A stretch of DNA of 64,000 nt from Paenibacillus riograndensis SBR5 (GTDB lineage Bacteria > Bacillota > Bacilli > Paenibacillales > Paenibacillaceae): contig NZ_LN831776.1 in assembly GCF_000981585.1 (NCBI RefSeq), forward strand, positions 5,687,187 through 5,751,186, in the 5' to 3' direction. Below the pieces are notes generated by a model. That model was not told the origin of the DNA and made no database searches. It was given only the letters and a program-made list of their open reading frames with translations. The first letter of the stretch is position 1; every line of letters begins with the position of its first letter. Below are positions 17,284 through 26,460 of this stretch, one piece after another. The position numbers and the translations under genes are program-made.

Positions 17284-18899
17284 AAACCCTTGCTAGGATT
17301 GGTTTTTTTGAGCATAGAAAAGGGAGTACCTCCCCAAATCTCGAAGATATAGGTGACCAAACCAACATCCGAGAATGAAAAGAGGTAATCCCCATGTATT
17401 CTATTCGGCAAGAAGAGCTGTTTTCCTTTGAGGATTTGTTGCTGATGCGACCGGAAGATAAATACAGTCAGATCTTTGAACACTTAAATCTCGCTCCGGT
17501 CTTGCACGCGCTTGGAAAAAAGAACAACCGTGGGCGGCCGGAAGAACTAAACGTACCCGCGATGATCTACTCGCTGCTCATCGCAAAAATGGAGGGCATC
17601 GAGTTTGTATCCGCGTTGGTCCGGCGACTTCGATTCAGCGAGGAATTTCGGGTGCAGTGCCGGTTCACCGGTTCCAACCGCATCCCGAGCGAAGCCTCGT
17701 ACTCCCGTTTGATTCATGTGCTTGAGCAAACGGGCATGCTCGAGGACCTTCAGGATACTCTGGTGCTGTCCGCCCTGGAGGAAGAGTTCGTTACGGGTAT
17801 GCATCTCGCTTTGGATTCCTCTATCGTTGAGGCTTGGGATAGCCTATTTAGCGAAGCTGCATCCAAACGCCGCGCGGCCCGCCGTGCTAAAAAGCCAAGT
17901 GATGCTCCGGTGGCTCAGCAGCTGCAGCTAGAACTCACCGAGCCCGAGTCCGAGCCTGTGGACGAGCGGCCCAAAAAACCCGTCTACCCGCCTGGACGTC
18001 CTTCTGCTGAAGAAAAGGAACGTCGGCGCAAGGAACGGGAAGCTTATGAAGAGAGCCTAGGACCGTTTGAGAAAACCATTGAACAGATGCTGCCCTACAC
18101 GTACGATGAATTGCTTGCAGCATTACCCCGGCATGCCGCGCGTTGTGACAAGAAAAATGCGAAAGGTAGACTTACCAGTTATTACGGGTTCAAGGCAAAT
18201 CTGCTGGTCGATGCGGACTGTCAGTATATTCTTAGTGGCTTATGGAGTTCGGCGAATTTGAATGACCAGCGCATGGCGGTTATCCTTCTCAAAGGCCTGC
18301 TCCTGAAGTTTCCTAGGTTAAACGTAAAGCATGTCTTGGGAGACAAAGGGTACGACAGCGCAGCCATCTACCAGTTGATTCATTCGTTAGGCGCCTATCC
18401 TACGATTCCAATGATTCACCACAAAGAGCCGCCCAAGGGAATGAACTCGGACTACAATCCCGTATGCTCACAGGGGCATACCTACCGCTACGACAGTTTT
18501 GATGCCAAGTACGAAACGCTGAAGTATACCCAGCCGAGCCAGTGCAAAGACTGTCCACTTTCCGGTTCCGGCTGCCAAAAGGTGTTTAAAATCCGCATAC
18601 AAACGGATTTACGCAAGCACACCTATCCCGCAAGAGGTAGCGAGAGCTTTACAGAGCTGTACAAGAAGCGTACGGCAGTGGAGCGAGTTTTTGCATATCT
18701 TAAAGAGTATTTTGGCATGAAACGTACGCGTCACCGCGGCGTCCGGGCAAGAGTTGATTTCCAGCTCAGTACACTAGCTTACAATCTCAGCAAGTTTGCG
18801 CTAGACAAGTTAAACCAGCGGTTACGCAACTCCCAGCAAGTGGCCTGATTTTTTAAAAAATGACCTTAGATTTTGGCCGAGTCTTGCTATTCAGCAAAC
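17284..18899 (+). mobile_element. IS1182-family insertion sequence (bounds approximate)
   Basis: About 1.6 kb holding one transposase gene. The bounds are set by the inner edges of the two inverted repeat copies (CAATTTCATAATTCA at 17269-17283 and its complement at 18900-18914). I could not identify convincing terminal inverted repeats; the best candidate is a weak similarity between the regions near 17294 and 18890. The true ends may include part of the flanking inverted sequence. Confidence 0.6.
17394..18848 (+). CDS. IS1182-family transposase
   Basis: DDE transposase, 484 aa, full length for the family. The N-terminal DUF772-type region (YSQIFEHLNLAPVLHALGK, GRPEELNVPAMIYSLL) is followed by the first catalytic Asp in LALDSSIVEAWDS, a long charged linker rich in Lys/Arg/Glu/Pro (about 160-215), the second Asp in HVLGDKGYDSAAIY, a Cys cluster (CKDCPLSGSGC), and the catalytic Glu in TAVERVFAYLKEYFGMKRTRHRG. 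The reading frame is intact, so the element may be active. Confidence 0.92.
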   Translation: MYSIRQEELFSFEDLLLMRPEDKYSQIFEHLNLAPVLHALGKKNNRGRPEELNVPAMIYSLLIAKMEGIEFVSALVRRLRFSEEFRVQCRFTGSNRIPSEASYSRLIHVLEQTGMLEDLQDTLVLSALEEEFVTGMHLALDSSIVEAWDSLFSEAASKRRAARRAKKPSDAPVAQQLQLELTEPESEPVDERPKKPVYPPGRPSAEEKERRRKEREAYEESLGPFEKTIEQMLPYTYDELLAALPRHAARCDKKNAKGRLTSYYGFKANLLVDADCQYILSGLWSSANLNDQRMAVILLKGLLLKFPRLNVKHVLGDKGYDSAAIYQLIHSLGAYPTIPMIHHKEPPKGMNSDYNPVCSQGHTYRYDSFDAKYETLKYTQPSQCKDCPLSGSGCQKVFKIRIQTDLRKHTYPARGSESFTELYKKRTAVERVFAYLKEYFGMKRTRHRGVRARVDFQLSTLAYNLSKFALDKLNQRLRNSQQVA

Positions 18900-18985
18900 T
18901 GAATTATGAAATTGACTCCAAACTACAACAGAATGCAATTTGAGAGGGGAGATGGCGGCATTCTGCTGTATCAAGTGCAACAGAA
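18900..18985 (-). repeat. Right copy of the intergenic repeat, inverted
   Basis: On the minus strand it reads TTCTGTTGCACTTGATAC ... CAATTTCATAATTCA, matching the left copy (17188-17283) at both ends and more loosely between. The two copies face each other across the transposase. Confidence 0.6.
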
Positions 18986-19097
18986 CCAAACCAACTGGAA
19001 TCACTCCCCAATGTTTGATACTGAACAGCAATAGCAGCAGGGGGACAGTTCCCCCCGAAACCGGAGCTAGCGTCAACCATTGCTGCATGTGGCGCAC

Positions 19098-19122
19098 AAA
19101 AAAACCGCTTCACAAGAAGCGG
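19098..19122 (-). terminator. Rho-independent terminator after the Rpn remnant
   Basis: Minus strand CCGCTTC-TTGT-GAAGCGG, a perfect 7-bp stem, followed by seven T residues. It lies 6 bp beyond the stop of the nuclease remnant. Confidence 0.85.
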
Positions 19123-19128
19123 CACATG

Positions 19129-19290
19129 TTACTGTATCTGCTTACGCAATTGTTCAACTTTTTTCAAGGAGAAGCCTGTGATCTTGGCAATCAATTGATC
19201 ATCCATACCCTCTGCAATCATGCGGCCAGCTATTTCCTCTTTACCTAATTCGTATATCCCCCGCCGATACTTTGTGATATTTTTCCTGTA
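19129..19290 (-). pseudogene. C-terminal remnant of an Rpn-family nuclease/transposase
   Basis: A minus-strand frame of about 53 codons with no start reads ...IYELGKEEIAGRMIAEGMDD followed by LIAKITGFSLKKVEQLRKQ and a stop. This is the typical tail of Rpn (PD-(D/E)XK recombination-promoting nuclease / transposase_31) proteins: a coil that ends with an IAKVTGLS-type motif. A stop codon at 19291-19293 interrupts the frame upstream and no nuclease core is present, so only the tail and its terminator survive. Confidence 0.65.
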
Positions 19291-19501
19291 TTAGTAACAT
19301 AAGCATCCTTTTATAGATGTGCTTTGATTTATGTGAATATTCATTATTACAAATCAATTCTATTTTGTAGACTAGACTCCGTGGATTTCATGATAGAGTA
19401 ACCGGATAATGTTTAAAAAAGAGTATTACCTCAAAATTCGGAAAGGATAAACATGCTAAGAAAATCACAAAGATTGAGCTTTGAATCAATAGCTCAGTAC
19501 G

Positions 19502-19547
19502 AAAAAAAGAGCTATCCCCTAAGCCATCAAATGGCTGCCGGGATAGC
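19502..19547 (-). terminator. Rho-independent terminator of the SLH phosphatase gene
   Basis: Minus strand GCTATCCC pairs with GGGATAGC; an inner stem AGCCAT/ATGGCT sits inside. A T-rich tail (CTTTTTTTC) follows. It lies about 70 bp beyond the stop of the 1445-aa gene. The 210 bp to its left (19291-19501) show no gene. Confidence 0.8.
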
Positions 19548-19617
19548 CCTGTTATTTTGTAGCAGGATACTTGGGTAAACCGCTAGTAGCGGTTGGTATC
19601 TGTGAACAACGGAAAGT

Positions 19618-22600
19618 TTATTCTATCGGATTCTCCAGCAGGTTTACGATTAAGGCCACCGCTTCCGCCCGCGTGGCAACCCGGTGGGGGGCAAACTTGT
19701 TCTGGCCGGTGCCATTTACCAGAGATTTATCTACGGCGGCTGCTATATAAGGGGCTGCCCATTTAGGGACATCGCCGGCATCAGTAAAGGTTAGCTTAGC
19801 TTGCGTATCTACCTTTATTCCCAGAGCCCTTACAATCATCACAGTCAATTCTGAACGGGTCAGCTTCTGCTCCGGTCGGAAGGTTCCGTCAGCATATCCG
19901 CTGACAATTCCAGCTGAGACGGCTTGTGCCGCATAGGGTCTCGCCCACAACGGGATTTTATCCATATCTTTAAAAGCTCCAGTGCCGCTGTTTTCCGGAA
20001 GCTTCAGCGCACGGGCAAGCATCGTGATGAATTCAGCCCGGTTCACCTCCCGGTTCGGACGGAAGGTATTGTCGGCATACCCATTGACAAAGCCGGCCTC
20101 AAGCGCTTTTTGAATAGCCGAAGCCGCCCAGTGAGTGCCTATATCCGTTAATACTGGATTCGTCGACGGACGGTCCACGCTGCCGGCTGGTGAAGATGAT
20201 GGGACAGCAGCTGTTGGTGCCGGTGTTGGAGAAGCAGACGGTGAAGGTGTTGATGTCGGTGTTGAAGCTGGTGTCCATCCAGATGAACCACCAGGTACCG
20301 GTGTTGCCGTCGGCGTTGGTGTTGGCGTAGCAGGAGCAGGCGTCGGTGTTGCCGGTGCCGGAGTTGGTACCTCCGGTGTCGGTGTCCCTCCCCCGTCGCT
20401 CTTTTTCTTGATGATGCCAAACTGTTCAATAATGTAAGGTTTTGCATCGTTTTTGTTCTGGTCTATTTCATAGGACACTGCCGTCAGCTTGTCACCATTG
20501 ACCGTAATGCCCACGAAGTTCTGAATCTGTCCACGCTTCGGACGCGAGCTGTCGCTCGGGTCCGGCCCGTACGGTGCAGCATGGTTTTCGTCAGCGGCTT
20601 CAAAGAGATCATAATAGGCTTTTCCCAGCGCAGGTTTCTGGTTCTTGTAATACACCTTTGCCCCGGCTGTGGCTGGAATCAGATAGATTGAGCCATCCGG
20701 ATTCACCGTGTATTCCACGGTTGAACCATTCAAGGTCTCGGTGATTTTCTGTGTGGCTGCAGCGGTTCCATCTGCCTTGATTGGTTTGGTACGTGCATAG
20801 ATATGATCATGTCCCTGCAATACAAAATCGATGCCAAGCTCCGCCATAAGCGGCGCAATTTTCGTTCTTACCCCGTTGGCCCCGATAATGTCTTTGTCGG
20901 TAGCGTGATTGGAGGTTGTATAAGGGCCTTTATGAATGTTGACAATAATCCAGCGGGCACCGGCTTTTTGGGCCGACTGCACATCTGCTTTGAGCCATTC
21001 AACCTGGTCTGCGCTGAAATTGGCATACATATCGGAATCTTCGTTGCTGTTCAGTACTACGAAATGGGCATTGCTGTAATCATAAGAATAATAGGCTCCG
21101 GTTTCGGTCGCCGATCCTGGTGCCTCCTGAATATTAAAATGCTCATAGAACGCATTGGCTTCATCCTCATGATTGCCCGCAGAAGGAGCTATTGTGGTAT
21201 GGAGCAGACTGTTCTGAGAATGACCCAGCAGCCAGTCCCATTGCGTTTCTTTGGTTCCAGTGTCTACAATATCTCCGTTATGAACTACAAAATGTGCGTC
21301 GGGCACCGTTGCCAGAGCTTTGGCAAGGGTCTGTGACGACAAAACCGCTTCATCCTCAGACTTCGCCTGTGTATCCGCAAGGTCAACGAAAGTGAATGCC
21401 CCCGATTCAGGTGCTGTACGGAAGGTTCCAGCCGTGCTCCAGATTCCCAGCGAATTGTCGCCCACGCGGAAATAATAGGAAGTATCGGCCTTCAGCCCCG
21501 TAGCTTCCGCCTTGTGCACCATCTCTTCCTTGGCATTGGTAGAAACGGCAGAACGACCGCTGAATGATTTTGCGTTGGTAAAATCAGGTGTATCCCGGGT
21601 TAACTCTACCACTTGCAAGTCACTATTCTTCGAGATCAGTGGTGTATACCAAGTGAAACCCTTTGAACTGAGGGGATCACCATGGAAGGTAACGGTCACT
21701 TTACTCACGGCTGGCTGGCCGGCAATGACCGCTTCTGAATGATTTCTGCCGCTTACCGCTTTAATAACAAATTGGTAGTTTTGTGCAGGATCCGAGTTGT
21801 CTACCGTATAGCTGTAGGAGGTTTTCCCGGATTCAGTAGACACTAACGTATTCCAGTTGGCTCCAAGGAGATCATTCTGCTCATAGACACGGTACCCCGA
21901 TACCGGCAGCTCCGTATCAGGGGCGTCCCAGGTCAATGTGATCTTGCCGTCTGCGCCTGCAACCATCTGCGCATTCCGGACGCCGGGAACGGCTGCATCC
22001 GATTTATGAATGCTGTATTCGTCGTAAAGATCTGTAGTTCCTCCGGTTGTTGTAGTATAAGCCTTATAGCTTAATTCGTTCTCTGTAACGGTGAACCCTG
22101 TGAACATTTCCTTGCCGGGCTGCCCGTATTTAGCTGCAAAAGGGAAAGGCCCCGAAGCAACGTTATATTTCTTGTTGCCTGCGGCATTGGTAATCAGATA
22201 GAGCGTCCCATCCGGGTCTGTAACCTTACCTGCTGAATCCGGAACAACGTCTGTTAAAGGCACATTGTTCAGCATCTGATAGCTTCTGGCGTACGTATGA
22301 TCATGTCCGCCAATAACCATATCGATGCCAAGCTCATCGAAGACTTTCGTCAATTCAGAACGATAGAATAGAACATCCTTATCATTGGTGTGATTGGCTA
22401 CTGAATATGGGGATTTATGCAGCAGCACAATTTTCCATTTCTTATCTGACTTTGCCACCTCACTGCGCAGCCACTCCACTTGCTTATAATAGATTTCATT
22501 ATTCAAGGCATTGGAGCTTGTTCCGTAATACTCTGTGTTCAGAACCATGAAGTGCGCCGGGCCATAATTGAATGAATATACCGAACCATCCGGTTTAGCG

Positions 22601-23955
22601 CCGGTATTGGAAACATTGGGCAGATTGAAATGTCCGGTAAAATTGCTGTAGTTTTTGCTCTCATGATTGCCAACCAGAGGAACCAGCGGAATGTTCTCCA
22701 GAATATCCTTCGGCTTCCCAAAGAACCAGCCCCACTGCTCTTCCAGATCTCCGTTATCTACCAAATCTCCTGAATTCAGAATAAACTCTGCATCCGGGAA
22801 TTTGCTGACTCCCTCTTGCAGGGTGTGGTTCCAGATGTCAAAATCCGGTTCGGTGGTACCCTGGGAATCTGTAGTGTAAATAAACTGATAGGAAGAGTTG
22901 TCCGCAGCTTCTGTTGTGAAGGTTCCAATCTCACTCCAGTTGCCGTCTTGTCCATCACCGGCCCGGTAAGCATATTTTGTGCCCGGACGAAGATTGTCCG
23001 CAATTACTTTATGGCTGGATATGGCCGAAGCGTTCCCGGCGGATTTGTCCGCTTTGGACTGATAGACGCTGGCAACAACCGAAGTTCCTTCAAAGGTCAG
23101 CAGTCCATCCGCAGGAAACCCGCTGTCCGTTACTTTGGAGGCTTCCACCACTTCCAGCTTCGTGCCTGTCACCGTCTCCGGGGTATACCAGGCAAACCCC
23201 ATGCTGGTCTGCGGATTCCCGTTAAAGGTCAGTGCGATGGATTCCGGCTTGCCTTTACCAGGCTGCACAGGATCAGCCGCCGGATAGGCTGTCAGGCTCA
23301 TATCCCAATACAGATCCGAACTGGTTGCATTTGCTTGATGAACCTCGGCTGCAAATTCGTTGTTGCCATCCTTGAGATTCGCCTTCACAAGGTCTGTCAG
23401 ATTAACCTTGGAGACATTGGGATCACCATTGGCGTAAGTGCTCTGGGTTAAGTAATCAATCGCTCCCGCAGGCATGCCTTCACGGTAGATTTCAGTACCG
23501 TTCAAATACAAGACGATACCGTCATCAAATGCAATCGTTCCTTCGAACTTCTGAAAATCTTTTAATTGCTCCAAGTTCACATTGACATTCGTACGAAAAT
23601 ACGAAGTCCGGTACTTATCCGATTTATTGCTGCCATAGCTTATATTGGTCTTCAGACCACCAAATACAGTGGTACTGACTCCAGTGCCATTATCCTTGTA
23701 TCCCAAAGGAGCCTGTCCCGTATTCCAGTTGGAATCGTCATAGACCGCCTGCCACACCGTGCCTTGATCGGTTCCATCATCAGCATACTTCCACACTGAA
23801 TTTCCTTCCAGCAATGTAATAGGCTGTTGTGCTTGGCTCTGCGGCATTTCCGCGCCGGTATTCTCTGCCAAAGCCGTCAATCCATTGGTCGCAAAGCCCA
23901 ATACCATGATCAAAACCAGCGCCATTGAAAGTGACTTGTTAATAAGTTTCCTCAA
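19618..23955 (-). CDS. Secreted double purple-acid-phosphatase protein with SLH anchor
   Basis: Large exported protein, 1445 aa. Signal peptide at about 1-31 (cleavage after ALAE); an N-terminal beta-sandwich-like region about 45-225; then a purple-acid-phosphatase N domain plus metallophosphatase with TTDSQG near 365, NSGDLVD near 398, GNHES near 433 and GGHDHTYARS near 550; an Fn3 domain about 655-745; a second phosphatase module with DLADTQ near 858, HNGDIVD near 893, AGNHEDE near 928, NIHKGPY near 1008 and GHDHIYART near 1051; a Pro/Thr/Ser linker about 1188-1260; and three SLH domains about 1268-1442. The SLH domains would bind pyruvylated cell-wall polymer. The start is a TTG with AAGGAGG 7 nt ahead. 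Probably a surface phosphatase or nucleotidase; substrate unknown. Confidence 0.9.
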   Translation of the reverse strand: MRKLINKSLSMALVLIMVLGFATNGLTALAENTGAEMPQSQAQQPITLLEGNSVWKYADDGTDQGTVWQAVYDDSNWNTGQAPLGYKDNGTGVSTTVFGGLKTNISYGSNKSDKYRTSYFRTNVNVNLEQLKDFQKFEGTIAFDDGIVLYLNGTEIYREGMPAGAIDYLTQSTYANGDPNVSKVNLTDLVKANLKDGNNEFAAEVHQANATSSDLYWDMSLTAYPAADPVQPGKGKPESIALTFNGNPQTSMGFAWYTPETVTGTKLEVVEASKVTDSGFPADGLLTFEGTSVVASVYQSKADKSAGNASAISSHKVIADNLRPGTKYAYRAGDGQDGNWSEIGTFTTEAADNSSYQFIYTTDSQGTTEPDFDIWNHTLQEGVSKFPDAEFILNSGDLVDNGDLEEQWGWFFGKPKDILENIPLVPLVGNHESKNYSNFTGHFNLPNVSNTGAKPDGSVYSFNYGPAHFMVLNTEYYGTSSNALNNEIYYKQVEWLRSEVAKSDKKWKIVLLHKSPYSVANHTNDKDVLFYRSELTKVFDELGIDMVIGGHDHTYARSYQMLNNVPLTDVVPDSAGKVTDPDGTLYLITNAAGNKKYNVASGPFPFAAKYGQPGKEMFTGFTVTENELSYKAYTTTTGGTTDLYDEYSIHKSDAAVPGVRNAQMVAGADGKITLTWDAPDTELPVSGYRVYEQNDLLGANWNTLVSTESGKTSYSYTVDNSDPAQNYQFVIKAVSGRNHSEAVIAGQPAVSKVTVTFHGDPLSSKGFTWYTPLISKNSDLQVVELTRDTPDFTNAKSFSGRSAVSTNAKEEMVHKAEATGLKADTSYYFRVGDNSLGIWSTAGTFRTAPESGAFTFVDLADTQAKSEDEAVLSSQTLAKALATVPDAHFVVHNGDIVDTGTKETQWDWLLGHSQNSLLHTTIAPSAGNHEDEANAFYEHFNIQEAPGSATETGAYYSYDYSNAHFVVLNSNEDSDMYANFSADQVEWLKADVQSAQKAGARWIIVNIHKGPYTTSNHATDKDIIGANGVRTKIAPLMAELGIDFVLQGHDHIYARTKPIKADGTAAATQKITETLNGSTVEYTVNPDGSIYLIPATAGAKVYYKNQKPALGKAYYDLFEAADENHAAPYGPDPSDSSRPKRGQIQNFVGITVNGDKLTAVSYEIDQNKNDAKPYIIEQFGIIKKKSDGGGTPTPEVPTPAPATPTPAPATPTPTPTATPVPGGSSGWTPASTPTSTPSPSASPTPAPTAAVPSSSPAGSVDRPSTNPVLTDIGTHWAASAIQKALEAGFVNGYADNTFRPNREVNRAEFITMLARALKLPENSGTGAFKDMDKIPLWARPYAAQAVSAGIVSGYADGTFRPEQKLTRSELTVMIVRALGIKVDTQAKLTFTDAGDVPKWAAPYIAAAVDKSLVNGTGQNKFAPHRVATRAEAVALIVNLLENPIE

Positions 23956-24096
23956 TTCATTGCCTCCTTATTCGTAAACATTATTATTTGCATACCGGTC
24001 TATTCTAACTGGCAAATGTTTTCATTATGTTCACACAAGAATAGCTTTACGTAAAAATCTCCCAAGGTGAATAGAGAAACTTAAACGGTTGGATTC

Positions 24097-24152
24097 ACAA
24101 AAAAATCCCCTCCTAAGGTAAATGGTTGTAGAGCTTACCTTGGGAGAGGATT
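24097..24152 (-). terminator. Terminator of the TetR-DUF1801 operon
   Basis: Long hairpin made by AATCCCCTCCTAAGGTAA (24104-24122) and TTACCTTGGGAGAGGATT (24135-24152), with a 7-base T-tract on the minus strand. It lies about 70 bp beyond the DUF1801 stop. Confidence 0.8.
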
Positions 24153-24224
24153 ATTTTGCAATCTTCAGTTTTCGTTATTCGCATATATCTTATCGAACGT
24201 GTCTACTCCGAAAATCAGTTAATG

Positions 24225-24566
24225 CTACAGCGTACTGGAAGCCTGGACCAACAGATTGGAAAGGAGATCGTAATCGGGTGTATCATCTTTACGGATTTTT
24301 AGCCATTTCCTTTCTTCAGGCCCTTCAAAGCCTTTCGGAACCGTTAGTCCGGACGCATTCATGATCATAAACGCAATGGCATCTTTCGATGGTGAGATGA
24401 CCGCGGCATAATGTCCATTTTTCAGAAAATGGGGCTTTTTGTATTGAATGCGCTCTTCGGCTTCCGGAATTGCCTGATGCACCATCTGCCGCAGCCGGTT
24501 GCTGACCTCAATTTGCCAGGTTTGACTAAGGTTTTGGATAAATGTAGAAACCTCTTCGTTCATCAT
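24225..24566 (-). CDS. DUF1801-type (YdeI/YdhG-like) protein
   Basis: Small protein, about 113 aa, of the DUF1801 type: an N-terminal helix VSTFIQNLSQTWQIEVSNRLRQMVHQAIPEAEE region, then the strand IQYKKPHFLKNGHYAAVISPSKDAIAFM, and a C-terminal region RKWLKIRKDDTPDYDLLSNLL, all given as locations within residues 1-110. The ATG at 24566 overlaps the stop of the TetR gene (ATGA), so the two are translationally coupled. Biochemical role is unknown; family members share the frataxin-like/YjbR fold. Confidence 0.7.
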   Translation of the reverse strand: MMNEEVSTFIQNLSQTWQIEVSNRLRQMVHQAIPEAEERIQYKKPHFLKNGHYAAVISPSKDAIAFMIMNASGLTVPKGFEGPEERKWLKIRKDDTPDYDLLSNLLVQASSTL

Positions 24567-25186
24567 TTCTTTTGCAGCTCCTTTTCGCATTGTTCTTTGG
24601 GAAAAGATAGAGACTTGACGAAGATCTTCACGTTCTCTTGTATGAATTGATCCAGACTGATGCCAGGGTAGTTGTTGCCTGCTTCCAAATCATTAATGAA
24701 CGCACCATATTGCGCCATCATGAACGTGAATGCCTGCATGGTTGGGTTTGAACAAGCTGCCTTCCCTTTTTCATTCATCTTGTTGAAGTAATCGGCCAGA
24801 AACACCAACAGTTGGCGGGGATGCTGCAAGCGGCGTTCTTTAAACCCCGGAATATGACCCTCATCCTGTATGGCTATCTGAATCAGCTTCCGGTCACGGT
24901 TCATGATCTCATGGTATTTTTTGCTTATGGATAAGAGATCACTTTCTAACTCCCATACAAGCTTGCCGCTAAAAAATACCCGCATCTCCTCGGCGTACTG
25001 GAAACGTTCAAGCGCGGATTCAAGCAGATTCTGCTTGCTTCCAAAATGCCGGAACAGCGTTTTTTCGCTTAATCCGGCGGCTGCGGCGATTTCCTGCGTC
25101 GTGACGCCGTTATAGCCTTTTTCTGAAATCAGATCAATCGCAGCACTTAACAATTTCTCCGTACTCCCTTGCTTAGTCGGACGCAT
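24563..25186 (-). CDS. TetR-family transcriptional regulator
   Basis: TetR/AcrR regulator, 207 aa. HTH: GVTTQEIAAAAGLSEKTLFRHFGSK at about 24-50, preceded by the usual AAIDLISEKGYN helix. The C-terminal ligand domain is not diagnostic. Start ATG at 25186. Coupled to the DUF1801 gene; it may also act on the ABC-2 permease gene, whose end at 25290 lies 100 bp upstream, but a separate TetR gene at 27436 is the better candidate for that. Confidence 0.9.
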   Translation of the reverse strand: MRPTKQGSTEKLLSAAIDLISEKGYNGVTTQEIAAAAGLSEKTLFRHFGSKQNLLESALERFQYAEEMRVFFSGKLVWELESDLLSISKKYHEIMNRDRKLIQIAIQDEGHIPGFKERRLQHPRQLLVFLADYFNKMNEKGKAACSNPTMQAFTFMMAQYGAFINDLEAGNNYPGISLDQFIQENVKIFVKSLSFPKEQCEKELQKK

Positions 25187-25289
25187 GATCAGTTCCCTTT
25201 CTGTAGGATATGCTGCAATGTCTGTCAGTAATGACTGTCATTATAATAAGCCAAAATTATCCTCCGGTCAAGGGCCTGTATAATCATAA

Positions 25290-26447
25290 TCATGCCGCAC
25301 GGGAACGTCTGAAGGCAGAGGCAAGCAAGACCAACAGACCGCCAATGCCGATCCAGATTAGGATAACTGTCGGATGGTTCATACGCAGCCTTTGCCCAAA
25401 GAAAAGCAACTCACGCAGCCCATCTACCATGTAACGCATCGGCAGCCACGATAGTATCCAATCCCGGTAAAACGGAGATAAAAACTCCGGACCGAAACTA
25501 AGGAGGGGCGCGCCGAAGAATAGGAGCAGTACAAAAATAATCATACCTTTTAATCCAATCCAAGCGAAAACAGCAGCTATCATGAGGAAAAATGCTAAAT
25601 AAGCAATTGCCAAAAATATAGCGGTATCCGTGAAATGAGAAATGTGTACCCCCAAGCTCCCGGCGAACCAAGTGAAGCTAAATCCAGCCGCCAAAGCGAT
25701 GACCGTTCCCCAAATGATCTGGATTATATTCGCCCGGACCCGCTCTTTACGATTCATGTAATTTTGTTTATTTTTGACAAGCAGGAAAACCACGTTTCCG
25801 ATTAGACTCGCCATCCACAAAGGTTGTAGCATCAAAACCGGTGAATTCCCGTTTCCATTACGCGTACCCTTTGCATTCACATTAATGGTTTCGCTAACGA
25901 TGGGTGAAGCTAATGCAGCGGCTTGTTTTGTCGAGAGCATGCCGCCCTGCTGTCCGATAGCCGCTAATAGCTCAGCACCCAGCTTCTCATTCATGCCATG
26001 AACCGCTTGATTCAGCATTTGCCCAGCCATACTGGATGCTGATGCATTCATACCTTGGTTGATATAAATCTGCACCCGGGGTGAAGAAGGGTCCGGCGTC
26101 ATAAGCGATGCCTGCTTCTCGCTGAACCCCTTGGAAATCACCAATGCAGCATAATATTTTTGGTTATCAAGTCCCGCTTTTACTTCTGCTTCACTGCCCA
26201 CTTCGATCCACTTAACTGCTGGCTCTCCATCCGGATTAGCCCAGGTTTCTGACTGAATTTCAGACACTATCATCCCGCCCGTATTTACTTCCGGAGTTGC
26301 CAAGCCTTGATCCTCATTCACAATGGCAATGGGCAAGTTCCGGGGAGCCGGATTGAGGCTAGGAATCATGGCCAGACTAAAAATGAAGATGACTGCAATA
26401 ACGATAACGGGTAAAGTAACAATTAATTTGCTTTTTAATAAACTCAT
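25290..26447 (-). CDS. ABC-2/YhgE-type membrane protein
   Basis: Membrane protein, 385 aa. One N-terminal span (about 7-28), a large extracytoplasmic loop (about 35-205) containing the AIVNEDQG motif typical of YhgE/Pip and DUF3533-like proteins, then about five spans from 205 to 380. It resembles the ABC-2-type efflux permeases. No ATPase is encoded nearby. It is 13 bp downstream of the SnoaL-like gene and so is probably co-transcribed from the TetR-controlled promoter at 27317-27345. Possible role in drug or lipid efflux, not provable here. Confidence 0.8.
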   Translation of the reverse strand: MSLLKSKLIVTLPVIVIAVIFIFSLAMIPSLNPAPRNLPIAIVNEDQGLATPEVNTGGMIVSEIQSETWANPDGEPAVKWIEVGSEAEVKAGLDNQKYYAALVISKGFSEKQASLMTPDPSSPRVQIYINQGMNASASSMAGQMLNQAVHGMNEKLGAELLAAIGQQGGMLSTKQAAALASPIVSETINVNAKGTRNGNGNSPVLMLQPLWMASLIGNVVFLLVKNKQNYMNRKERVRANIIQIIWGTVIALAAGFSFTWFAGSLGVHISHFTDTAIFLAIAYLAFFLMIAAVFAWIGLKGMIIFVLLLFFGAPLLSFGPEFLSPFYRDWILSWLPMRYMVDGLRELLFFGQRLRMNHPTVILIWIGIGGLLVLLASAFRRSRAA

Positions 26448-26460
26448 AGGTTTTCAAAAC

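Noticed and set aside
20135..20447. Long Gly/Val-rich and His/Arg-rich frames antisense or shifted within the phosphatase gene
   Set aside because: They reflect the low-complexity Pro/Thr linker codons read in other frames.
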